Source: Istiophorus platypterus
Taxonomy: Eukaryota > Chordata > Actinopteri > Istiophoriformes > Istiophoridae
NCBI GenBank assembly: GCA_016859345.1
Contig: CM029124.1
Coordinates: 20,945,980-21,009,979, forward strand
Length of the DNA stretch: 64,000 bases
Reading direction: 5' to 3'
This document shows positions 13,301 to 25,600 of this stretch, in pieces. Both the position numbers and the translations under genes were made by a program. The notes under the pieces are model-generated. The model worked only from the letters and a program-made list of their open reading frames with translations, was not told where the DNA came from and made no database searches. The first letter of the stretch is position 1, and each line of letters starts with the position of its first letter.

Positions 13301-16300
13301 ATGTTGGAAGTGTTTGTGTATTATTTTCACAGTATGTTGCTGGAGATGCGCTTTCAAGTCCACTCAGAGTTGGCAGTGACTGAAGAGGAGGAAGGTCACC
13401 TTGAAGCTTCCTTGAGTCACCTTCAGAAAGCAATGTTGCTGGATAACGGAACACAACGAGAACGCCTGTCGTCACTTTTGCACCTCCTGCAGCTCAGAGG
13501 GACCCCCTACGAAACACCCTCCCGGACTGAGGATAAAGCAGCTATGCTTATGCAGCAGGTTTTCAGTCCTTCTTCATCAAAACCGTCTATTATTACACGA
13601 TGTAACAAATGTTTAAAGCCTCACAAGGCAAGAGTTTAAGGTAAAAACATACTTGACTTATCAACAGTAATTGCATGGCAAAGGAGATGAGTAACTTACT
13701 ATTGCATGATTTTTGGGTGCTGAGGTCAAATAATTCAAACTATTAGCTTTAATGAGACTTAACAAATAGTAATTAGTATGTCTAAAAAGTTATATTTCGT
13801 TGATTTTTTTTTCTCTTGTATTTGGAGTCACAGAGGTTAGTATGGCCGCTTAGAGGACTGTTACTCTGTTGCAAATACATTCTGACATCCTGCCCTTCTC
13901 TTTCTTTCTAAGGCCAGGGACATGCTACCCCAAGATAAGACAGACACTCGTCCCATCCTGGTTTCTGTGGGGCTCCTTTTAGGCCATGATGATTTCCAGA
14001 TGGTCCTGGATGGAGACAACACCTCCAAAAGTACAGATTTCTCTTACTTACTTTCAGTTTTCAGTAAGGCACAACAAAATCTCTTAAAACATCTCTCATT
14101 TGTAAGATTTTCTCTTGAGGACACAGTTTAAAACACACATCTGTATTTACTGAGCATTTTGTTCCTTTGTTCTGCACCAGGAATCAAACCATTCATAAAA
14201 CCTTCGTAAACAGACAGTTTACTGGGTGCTGAGGTCAAATAAACCCTAGATAACTCTTATCTGAGGTATATTCTGATTGCAGAAAAGAGTGTTTTTAAGT
14301 CCTTTATGTTTAAAAATTTAAAGAAGGAATGAGAAAATGTCATAACTATCTGCCTATTTTAGAGAAAAATTTGGAGACAAGGACCGGTGGTCTCGTATTC
14401 ATTATGTATTCATTATGTATTCATTATTATTTGAACATTACCTTCAGTCATATGTAAAATTACTGTAAAATTTGATTTTTTGTTTAAAAAAATACAATGT
14501 ACATTTCTGCATTTCTAAAAAATTGATTAATATATGTCCCATCTGTCAGTTTCTTAACAACCACTCATCTAATCAACTTCAAATTTCACATGTACTAAAG
14601 GAATCAAATAAGTGCAGTGTGGACTATGAAGGTTTCTGGTTCTTGAGAAACAGAAAAAGAGAAACATGAAACTACAGTCCGTTAGGGCTAGGGTGACTAA
14701 TGAATCCAACTAATGTCACTGATTAGACAAATATTGCTTTGCTGAAGCTGAAGGTACAAAACCTTGCACAGGATCATCTTAAATGTGGGACTATTTTAGA
14801 CAGAGAACAAGGATCTGTAAATCAGAAATGGCTCATCACAGCAGTGCAACAGCTCTGCATGGTCATGTGAAGTGTACGAATCCCAGAGCACTTCGTTTAA
14901 GACAAAGCAACAGCCAGAGAGCACTGTTTTGTTTATGTTTTACCCCAAACCCATGAATGATAACCTATATTAGGATTATTAGCAGGTGGAACAAGTAATG
15001 GCCATGTAATAGTTAGAAAATGGCTTAAACTAACAGTAAATCTTTACAAAAACTGACTTTCTTTAACTGCATATAATTCCAGTCAGTTTCAAGTAATGTT
15101 CCTCAGTAAAATCAATGATAAATTCATCAACTCTGACATGCAAATTTATTAGGTACAGTTAAATATAACTAGTTCAGTCTAACACAACAGTCCTGCATTA
15201 AATCCTCCCTACAATAGGATTATAATGTTTTTATTTAATCTGTTGAAGAGGATATTGATTTATTCAAGTCATTTTGGAGGTTGTAAATTGTGGTGCTGCT
15301 GAACTGTACTGGGTTATACTGAGATGTGTTCTTAATATCTTGTCAACCTTACTTCATAGTAATGGGATGGACGAAATATTAGGATCATCTGTCAGTATAA
15401 CACACTACAGCTCAACAGCACCACAATTACATTGAGGGAGGATTTTTAAATTTTTAATATTAATATCATAACACAGCAGTGATGGGGAAATTAGAAGATG
15501 ATGATAAGATGACTAAATAAAATACTGAAATATTAATGAGATAATAAGCATGTTTGAATGGGAATTCCACTATTAATATAAGTAGGCCTACAGAGCAAGA
15601 GATATCATAAATCATTGAATAATCAAACTTTTAACTTGGGTATAAAGTGACTTAACTCCTTCACTTGCAGAATGCAGCTGGAAGACAGTCTTCTGCACTG
15701 ATTGTGTAATGAGCTGCTGTCTCAGTAAAGCAGGCACTGATTACACGCAGATTATGTGTGAAAACTGAATGAATGTCACAGGACAAAATCGGTGTACGGT
15801 GTCTTGTATGCAAATTTGTTCTTTGGTCTCCAAGTCTAGACATAAAGCCTGTCAGCGTTAAACTGTGTTGCAAGGCTGTGTATGAGTTCAGCGTGTTTTC
15901 TAGTATTCCTCACAGTGAAGCCCCATCAACCATGTGCAGTGGATCATGGAGTAGATAGGCCTGAGCTCAGGGAGAGCCTTTGATCTCAGGCTGATCCTAG
16001 GCTCCTTGGTCCAAAGCATCAAATGAACATTCAGCAGTCCTAATGACCCATCGAGGAATACACCTCTGAAAACTAGTCAAAGGGTTTCTACTGCAGACGG
16101 GCTAAAAGCCTGGGTCCCTAGAGGCACCTCTTGTTTTTGTCTATAAAGCTCAAGCATCCCCTAGATGGCAACACAAAATCATTGTGTTCTTAGCTTCAAA
16201 GCCAGCACATCAAGTAACTGGTGAGACTAGAAGAATCAATTAATTGCAGCATGTAATGCTATCACAATTTTGTATTTGTCCCCATACATTCATCAATAAG

Positions 16301-16610
16301 GTGTGTGCTTGAGAGTGCGTGTGTATTGCGCACTCAGGGCAAGCACACAGGAAGTGGAGTCTTCTGCTCTGTAAAACATTCCCGTCAACGTCACAGACCT
16401 AGAGTAATGATTCAGTCTATGAAACAGATGTTTGGAGACCTCTGTTGCTCTATACGGGTTTGAATAAATAATAATTGTCTTGTCCCCGTAGGCAGTCTTG
16501 GATCTGGACTGGTGACTCAGCTCTCTGCTAAGGCTCAGCATCACTCTGCATCTTTACAGAAGGTAGATGGACACTTGGCCAGACAAGGTGGTGACACGGA
16601 CAACACAGAG

Positions 16611-16671
<61 letters not shown>

Positions 16672-19600
16672 TGTGTGTGTGTCACAAACATTGTGACTAT
16701 TTACTGTATGTGTATGAATATAAGCCTTTTTTTCCTGGTTCTTGCCAGTGTAAAGTTCTTGTGTGACTACAGGAGTCTGCAATGTTCTAGTACATCTCCT
16801 TATTCAGCATGCATAGTCAAGTTTCCCCCTATCAGCAGATATCTTTACAGTTAAAAAGTGTGTACATCAGAAATGGTAGGCTTAGGGGTCATGAGATAGC
16901 GGGACCATCAGGACTTAAAGATTTCCCAAAGGAAAAGTTTATAATTCATGGCCCTGCAAACAAACCTTAGATCATTCACAGCATGCTGCTGTGCCCTTGC
17001 CTTGAACCCTCGTTTTTAAAAGGCAATCATCATTTTTTTTTTTTTTTTGCTATATCTTGGCTGTTCAAGGATGAAGTTGTGGGCAACACTGGTGAAGACA
17101 GCCAGGAAACAGGAAGAATGGGATGTGTGCCGAGCTGCTTGCCGATTCTGTTTGCTTTACGATGATGGGAGATGGAAGAATTCCAAGGCTGACAGTAAGA
17201 TAATGATTCAAGATAATAATGTTACCAAGAGTGACAGTAACATACCAAAAATATTCCTAAAAATGTGGGAAATGTTTATTAGAATATTAGAATGATTAAA
17301 AGAGAAATCACAGGCATTATTTGGTTATAAATATTGATAGTGAAAAGACACAGGTGGACAAGAGTAGTAGCAGTGGTGATAGTGATCATAATATTGTGAA
17401 ATTCAGGAAGGAGAGGATTGCTGTGACTATGAGAGTATTCACATCACAGATTTTGTCAATTCTTTCCAGAATGTAGATGCTCGGAGGAGAAGAGTTTTGC
17501 AGAATGTCTTCATGAATGCTATGAAAGCCAAACCTATGTGAGGGACTTACTGCGCCTTTTAGCTGAAATCCGATTCATCAGTGGTGAGGTGTGTGCTTAC
17601 TAACTCATGGCTTCTAATACACACATGCACACTTTTCACATGTTCTCACAGTAGTAATCCACAAAAACAATTTTCACATCACTCATACTATATAAATGTG
17701 GTCACTTTACTCAGTATCTGCTTGAAGTTGTAAACCTTAAAATTCCAGTCCTGGTTGAATGGTTGACCACACCTGGTGTAACCATTGTAACAACAGGTAA
17801 GATTTAATACCATAGGAACCGGCAGCTTTGTCAGAGAAACTGGTGCATCTGCAGGGTACAGCAAAGTTTGTTACATTGCTAAGGAGGTGGAGGTGTGCAT
17901 CCTGTTACTAACAGCTCACTGTGGCTGCTCCTCACTGTTCCAGTACTCGCAGTGTGATTTGCCAGTGGAAATCTTTTTATGTGGTGCAGCAGTAGTAGAA
18001 AGCATATACAATAACTTCATACTGTATAGCTCAAATACATTGTAAATAGAGCGAACACTGAACAGAAGCTGTTATCGATGATTGGATGATTTCACCAAAT
18101 GATATACATGCATCGTTTCCTGTCAAAGCAATTTGAATCCAGCAAAGGATTAGTGGAAACTAAAACTACCAAAACTACTATATAGAGAAGTAATTATTAA
18201 ATGAAAATACATTGAATGGCTATTGCAGAAAAAGTGCCATAAAGAAATATCAAAAATGGTGTCTGATTTCATGAAAATCTTATGGATTATAAGGTTAAGG
18301 CAGGAAAGAGTCCAAATATTTACTGATGGAGCTTATAGGGATACAAACGCATTTTTCTGGTTTTGATCATGAAAGAGATAAATTGCAACACTCAGTGGCA
18401 ATTTATCAGTTTTATTCTACAGCTTTAAACTGTTTGAACTTCATAGTAACCCTTTTCAGTTATTTTGCTACGGTATGTTAATAAACCAAATTTACCAAGA
18501 GAAGTGCTAATACTACAATCAAATGTTCTGCTCTACCAGCTATTAGTTTAAAGCTTGTTTGGCTGTAGAGGTCTTTAGTAGCGAGATATTTGTGTTCACA
18601 AATACTTTATGAACTATCATAAATACTTTATGAACTACTTGTGATCATAGAAATATTAGATTTTATATTTTATCTTGTGCTCCTCTTTTCAAAATATGAG
18701 ATTTGACACAAAGACTGCTTGCAGTAGTAGACATGCATTATAAGAATTTTTAACAAGCCCATGAGGTAGATGTTGATTTGTCTGAGTCAGAAATTGTTGA
18801 GCTTGTCCTATGAGCTTGTCTTATTGTGTAATCACACTTCCCATCAAGCCTGCAGCTCAAAGTCTATTAAGTCCATAGAGATGGTTACTTGACAGCACTT
18901 TGAAAAAAACTGAGACAACTATCTACAGCAACTACATGACCTTGCCAAACTGACTCACACTGTAGCCTCTCTGCCTGCTCCTGTCATGTATCTCTCTCCT
19001 TGTTCTATGACAAACCGGTATGATTTATTTTAAAGGATGGGGTTATAATTAATTTAATTAAGAGATACCCTCCTCTCAGTCTGATGATAAATACAGGTTT
19101 CCCTTATCTTAAGTAAGGTGTGTGCCACTGGAATAAAATGCTTGCTAGTTGTTCCTTTTTTCTTTGATCTACTATAGCAGAGCTTTAAGGGCTCTAGAGA
19201 AGCTGTCATTCCCATAGTGGGAGGTCTTCTCTTCTCTTTATATAAGTCACCTTTAATATTATCTTTTGAGGTAGAGAAATGAATCTACTCTCTCTTGCTC
19301 AGGCCACCATCCAAAAGCTGTTAATGGAGGGGGTGCAGCTTAACAGCCCTGCTGTCCCCCCAAAGGAGAGAGGGTTTTATGTGTCTGAAGAGGATCCAGA
19401 CTGGGTTATTTACAGGTGAACATAATATGCACACAGATATCTTTGTATTAAGAAACTAGAATATTTTGACTTTTTTATATATCTTTTGTTAATGTGCTGT
19501 ATGTTACTGCTTAATTATTTGAATATCACAGATTTAATACAGTTTTGATTGATTCAAATTCAAATATAAATGTATAAAATTAAATGTTTTTATGTTGCAC

Positions 19601-22600
19601 ATGATCACATTTAGTAGATTTTTTAATCTCAATTTTAGTCTTTGTTTATTTTAGTTTTAAGTTTACAGTGTTTTGTTATCCCATGTTATAATTAGATAAC
19701 AATTAGTTTTGACCAAATCATGTTTTAATTTGGTTTTAACAAATTTTGGTTAGGTCCAAAAAAATCTTTTATTATTAAATAATGCCTCTATGTGCATTGT
19801 CGACTGTGGCTGTTATATTATATATTAGTTGTAAAATATAAGTGTACAAGGGGGTAATATTTTCTCCTTCAGTGGTAGAGGCTCTTTTAACAGGGTAGAG
19901 AATAGTTTTTTAAAGTGTGTACTTTGTTACTTAATCTCTTAAACCAAAACTACAAACCAAATCTGAAACAATTCAAACATCAATTATGTGGTACAGAACA
20001 TGGCTTCAAAAATCATCAATGATATGATTACCTTTAGAGGATAAAGCCCATTTTAGATGTATGCTTCAGAGCTGCAGGATCAGGCATTAAACGTATTGGG
20101 CTGTTTCTCCGCCACCTCATGAGTCATGGTGGTCATCAGGGTGGTTGCATATTTATACTCAGTGATTATGTGATTCAGAAACGGACATTGCACCAACATA
20201 AAATCAGCTCCAGAAATCCAATGTATGTTTTTAAAGAATTTTTTATACGTAGAACTTGTATCCCTCGATTACAGTGAAAACTGACATATCACATTCAGCA
20301 ATGGAATGAGCACTACTGCTCTTTGCCTGAATTTTACCTCCAGCACGTTACATTATGGGGCTGATAGCTATCACTATGTATCCAGGTGCTCGAAAAATTT
20401 CTGTTGAATGCCTCATAAGATATAACCTATTTGGCATCCATCTGGTGCAGAAAAACCTGTCAGAAAACTGTGCCGTTTTTCTCCAGCCAATGGAACTATT
20501 CATGAAAATATCTTATGTATTATAAGTCTAAACAAGGTTTTTTTTTCTTTTTGTTTTTTTTAATGTATTGACTTTTTCAATTTTAGTTCACAAGACAACA
20601 CCATGTGGCCCCATATACCAGTGTATCTTTCTCAAACACGAACAAATATGACTCTCACTCTCCCTTTCCCACTCTCCACTGAATTTCTCTACATCTCTCA
20701 CCCAGAGACTGGATCCAGGCTCTGTCTACCTACGCCACCTCCAACTTCTTGCGGGCAGCCGAGCTTGGATCAGAGATCAGGGAGTCATGGGTGGTTGCAA
20801 ATGCAGCCATTTACCTGTGGAACTACAGCAGCCACTTACTGGCAGCTGAGGAGTACCAATGCTTGCTTCCCCACTTCCAGAGTTTGTTGGAAATGCTACA
20901 AAAGATGGAGTGCACTGGGTAGGCTTGGTCTCCAAATTAGTGTCATTCTCTTAGAGGGAATAGTTTTGTTGCATGGCCTATAGTTCTTGTAAATTTTATT
21001 TTGGTCAACTGCTAAAAAACAAACCAAATTGCTCCACTGACAATGAATGATAGACTAACTTTTTTTTAGCTGTTGTAGAAAGTGAACTTTATCATTTATC
21101 GGTTTTATTGTATACTGGACTGAACCAGAATATCACATGCATCTCATAAACCTCATTCACAAAATGTCAGCATTTGCAGAAACATGAAACATGGCTATTT
21201 TCAGACTGTACATATTTTAAATTACTCAGTGAGTTTAGAATGAGTTTCATCATCTCAACCCTCAGTGGGACTACTGTGTTTCCAAAGTTATTCAGTTAAG
21301 GTGAAACTTGAAAATTATTACTTTTTGAGCTAATAAAAATACTACACCAAAAATCCTTTAACACACTCTCAAATTTGACTTCTGAAAAATGTTTATAAAT
21401 GTATTCTCTATGGCACTTAGGCCAGTTCACAGAATAATAGGCAGTTTAAGCACTGCTCTTATATTAGAATATGTTTGACTGAAAGAAGACCAAACAGTCC
21501 TTGGGTATAGCAATACTTATGTGATTTTTCAGACTCAGTGACATTTTCACGTAACAATGTTACCAGGGAAATACCTAATTTTTTTTTATTTCTGCAAAGA
21601 GTTTCTACTCTCAGGAAGAACTAAAAGATAAAAACAGGGATGTGACCTTCATGCTCAATTTTCTGCCCTTTTTTTTTAGACAGGGTCAGTTGGGAACTTT
21701 CTTTGTGTTGTATTTCTCAGAAATCGTACCCTGGTCGTGTTACTGTGTGATGCTGTGGCCCAGGGGTTGATCCAGCCCCTGTGTGGTACAGACAGAAAGA
21801 GAGCTGAGAAGGGGACTGAGAAGGCTGCCACTGTCCATGGGGTTTTCCTAGACCCTACTGACCTGCAGGATGTCCACAAGGCATTAGAGGTATGTCAGTG
21901 TCCATATGTGGTAGCATGATGGAACCCTGTGTATGACTAAATTTTTTAATCAATGAATTTAATGCCTATCACCCCAGAGAAGTATCACCAACATGGACAT
22001 AAAACCTGAATATATTACCATATCTTTGCATAAAATTCTCTTTGACAATATACATTTTTATAAAATCATAACCAAAGGTGGATACAAACTTCCTATGATA
22101 TAATACATTTTTATAAAAGCTACATTCATCGCTATATATTTGCATAGCTTTCTTACTATATATTTATATTAAAGCTACTAACGGCAACATTAATTTGCAA
22201 AATAAAATAATTAAATCACTTTATTTGCAAAAAGATCAAAAAGTCTCTAATCTGGGGGCTACAGCACTTAAAGGACAGCAGAAACTATTTGACTTGAGGG
22301 ACGAGTGCACAATCACTGATTTTGTCCAAAAACTTTTGGAGAAGATAAAAAACAGTCAGTCTTGAAAAAAGAATGATGACAAAAATGTTCAAATTCTTTC
22401 CCCTGGGCCAACAGTCCTCAGTCACAGGCAAAATATAACCAGCTTTTATGGGACCTAAATGTACATTACAAAATAAACTAAACACATTTCCTGGATTTCC
22501 GTTGATTGGTTGTATGTTGTTGGGCTAAACATGATTGACCCTCTGTCAAATCCCTCCTAGACTGATGGTGGTGTTTTTAGCTCCGTTTTTCGGCTGGATT

Positions 22601-25600
22601 GCTATATCCCTGAATGTCCATGACTGAGTGAGTGGTAGAGTTAGATCACTGGTCAACTTTTCAGACCCCTTTAGTGACTGTTTTTCAAAAAAGGATCCAA
22701 GGGACTAATCTAGTGACTTTTTGGACAAAACTCAGCTACTTCCCATAGAAGAGAGGCACGATTATTGCCACAAGGTCGATTATTGAACACAAGGTTGGGC
22801 TACCCCTCCACAGGTCCACCTCTCTACCCATCAACTGATCGCAATGCAGCTGGCATTACGTAAATGAGCTACTTACTTTCTCTGTGACTGATCATTTTAC
22901 AGATAAATACAGTTGAAATCACAGCACAGCAGTTATCTTTAACTTATGCTTCTAATGATTTCATCAAACAACATCGCAATTATGAAATCTGCAATTTTGC
23001 AGCAGAGCAGAAGCTTGGAAATGGCTTGGAATTTACTGTTGTTTAACATCATAATGAGTCACGTCTCAGCAACAATTTCATACTTGTTCCATTGTCTGAC
23101 AACAGAAACAGGAAAACTTGTACACTAGAACAGTTTTATTTGGAATTCAGTTGTATTAAATTACCGTATATGTGAGCACAGAGTAAAAGAGAAGCAAAAC
23201 AATAAAGGCCTGAAACCAGCTCATACTAGGCAGACTGCAAAGACGAGGTTATGAAGCCACAAGTATGCTAATTGGCGTACTGTGTCATTGAGCTACTTTT
23301 AATGACTGCAGACTATAGCAACTTTCCATTTAAATTAGTTGTATACCGCAGTTCCACAACAGTTTTTAGCTACATCCTAAATTTTGCACATAGACCATAT
23401 ATGTTCCAGCTATATATGAGGTTTTGTCTAAGGCTTATTTTGATCTTTGTACTGTTAAAATAGTCTCTGAAATCCTAGTATTCACAGTTAAAGAAAATAT
23501 TGGAATCTCTGAAAAGAGTTAGAGTTAAAAGGAGTGTGTTTAGGAGTGTGTATGTATAAGCTTTGAGTGGAGTTTGCTGAATCTTTACACAATGTGATCA
23601 GACACTCAAATTTTAATCTTTTGTATGGATATTACTGTACACTGTAAACACTAGGCATGACACAGTTTGCTCACTGTCAGCCCTTTGGAAGTTTTAAACT
23701 TTCCAGTCTCATTTTTTAATTTTTCAAACCACCGTTTAAATTAAAGTTTGCTTCCAACCTTACATATGTTCTCTTAATTTTCTTAATCATAAAACAGGTC
23801 AATATTACAGATATTGACCTGTTTTATTGAACAAATGGGAAGCTTTTTCATGTTATTTTGGACCAATCACACTCTTCACACTCCTCCATAAAAAAGGGCT
23901 GGCAAGCAAGTTAGTAGTACTGCCCGTGCAGCTGTTAGGTACAATATTATTTTGTCAGAAAGAGAAGGGTGACACAGATCTTACAAGAATGCAAAGAAAA
24001 AATACACTTTGTATAACATGAGGCTTAGCATTGAAGGCAAGACAGGATCATAGACCCAGACATTGTTTAGGTTTCATTCAGTATTTCTTTGAGTCTGTAT
24101 CTAAGAAATACAGGGCCTCTCGGGAAGCATTGATTCCTCCTTGATATGGTATCTTGACAAATGATGAGCATCACAGGTGAAAAGTTGAAGGGACTCAGGG
24201 TATGTTTTGTTATCTCATTCATCCACAATACTCATCACACCATTGCATGATTAGATGACTAATGTGGGGATGAGTAATGTGCATGCACATGCATTCACAC
24301 TCACATGCAGCTTTCATGACTGGGGTTCGTTGTGCAGTTGGAGTCTGAAATCTCTGTTCTCTTTGCTACAGTTGCAAATTAAACCCTTTTTGCCTTTTCT
24401 CATTTTCTATTCAAAGCATCCCTCCATGAATATCAGCTCTAACTCCAAATGAAAAGCATTTTATCAGTGAATTGCTAACTAAATTTCATCGTATCTGTTT
24501 TCTTTTTGAAGGGAGGATAAAAAATGAGTCATTCCGACATTTTTTGTAACTAGTGTATAGTACAACAGCATCAGATACAGTGTTTAACTTGAACACTGTC
24601 TCACTGAAATTGTGTGTTAGTGTAGGTCTGTCGCGTCTGCAGCTGACAGGATGGCAGAGGGCCTTGGGCTAGAGAGAGCTCAGGGGGTGCAATCAGTCTT
24701 ACAAATAGTCTTACATATTATAATGTATAGTATTTGAAAGCCACTTTGATCGATATACATTTTAAAAATCATTTACGATTACACATAACCCTGGATATGT
24801 TAAAAGTCATGTTTTACTTATTGAGCTCCTCAGACTGCTAATACTGTACTTGTAGCTGATTGTTGTTTTCTACACTTCCTCCTAGATGTGTGACTATGCC
24901 CTTCAAATATCCAGCTGCAACATCCCAGGGGAGACGGTCCCCATTGCAGCAATGAAACAAGTGGTGGCCACATGGGTGCAGATCAAGAGGCTGTTGCAGC
25001 AGCAGATTGGCTCAAAGATTGATCCTAAAGAAGAGGTACGGTTCTCTGTGTCAGCCCAACTCTGGCTGTTCTTAGGTTGCTAATCAACATTTTAGAGATA
25101 AGATATTGCACTATAGTGCAATATATAATGCAAACTGTGCATTATGGTTACATTTAGGATTTTGATTAGGATTGGGCTTGAGTATAATTTCTTATTTTCA
25201 ATAATTAGCAAGTTATTTACTTATGGCTAATTAATTTTTTTCCAAGCTTGAAAGCTCCACTGAATAGCAACACAGTGATGAAACCTCACATTGGTAATTA
25301 TGACACTGCAACGAAGTTGGAAAAAATTTTCCCCTCAGTAGATTTTCCCAACTTACATTCACACTACCCAGACCATAGCTGCCTCTCCCACCCTCTCTGC
25401 TTCCATTTTTGGTTGCCTGGCAAACACAAGGCAACCAATTTGGTGTGTCCCTTTAAATGTATGTTTGTGCATGTTTTTATAAAGTGAATATGTCAACACC
25501 AACTGACCGTTTTTGTATTCTGCAAGAGTTTAATGTGGCAGGGCTGTGAAAAGTAAACAGAACTATTTGGAGAAAAAGACCCAAATAATCAAGTCATCTG

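Larger units (their letters stand above)
11492..13912 (+). other. introns 8-12
   Basis: Introns of 189, 401, 467, 394 and 354 nt separate exons 8 to 13. They are AT-rich and short, and no repeat family was recognised. Confidence 0.6.
14031..16491 (+). other. intron 13 with foldback element
   Basis: A 2.46-kb intron. It holds a three-fold 11-bp tandem repeat at 14395-14427 and a palindromic dispersed element at about 15198-15450. The remainder is AT-rich with nothing recognised. Confidence 0.7.

Noticed and set aside
13913..14131. Longer exon 13 with in-frame extension to a stop at 14129-14131
   Set aside because: It would end the protein at about 580 residues. Splicing at 14030 joins exon 14 in phase and keeps the conserved sequence.
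16512..16854. Frames rich in Cys-Val or Thr-His repeats around 16.6 kb
   Set aside because: They read through the GT microsatellite; the real coding exon ends at 16612.
21676..21879. Minus-strand frame over exon 19
   Set aside because: Antisense shadow of conserved plus-strand coding sequence.
23789..23827. Hairpin considered as a transcription terminator or microRNA precursor
   Set aside because: A 17-bp stem is too short for a microRNA precursor, and rho-independent terminators do not apply in a vertebrate intron.
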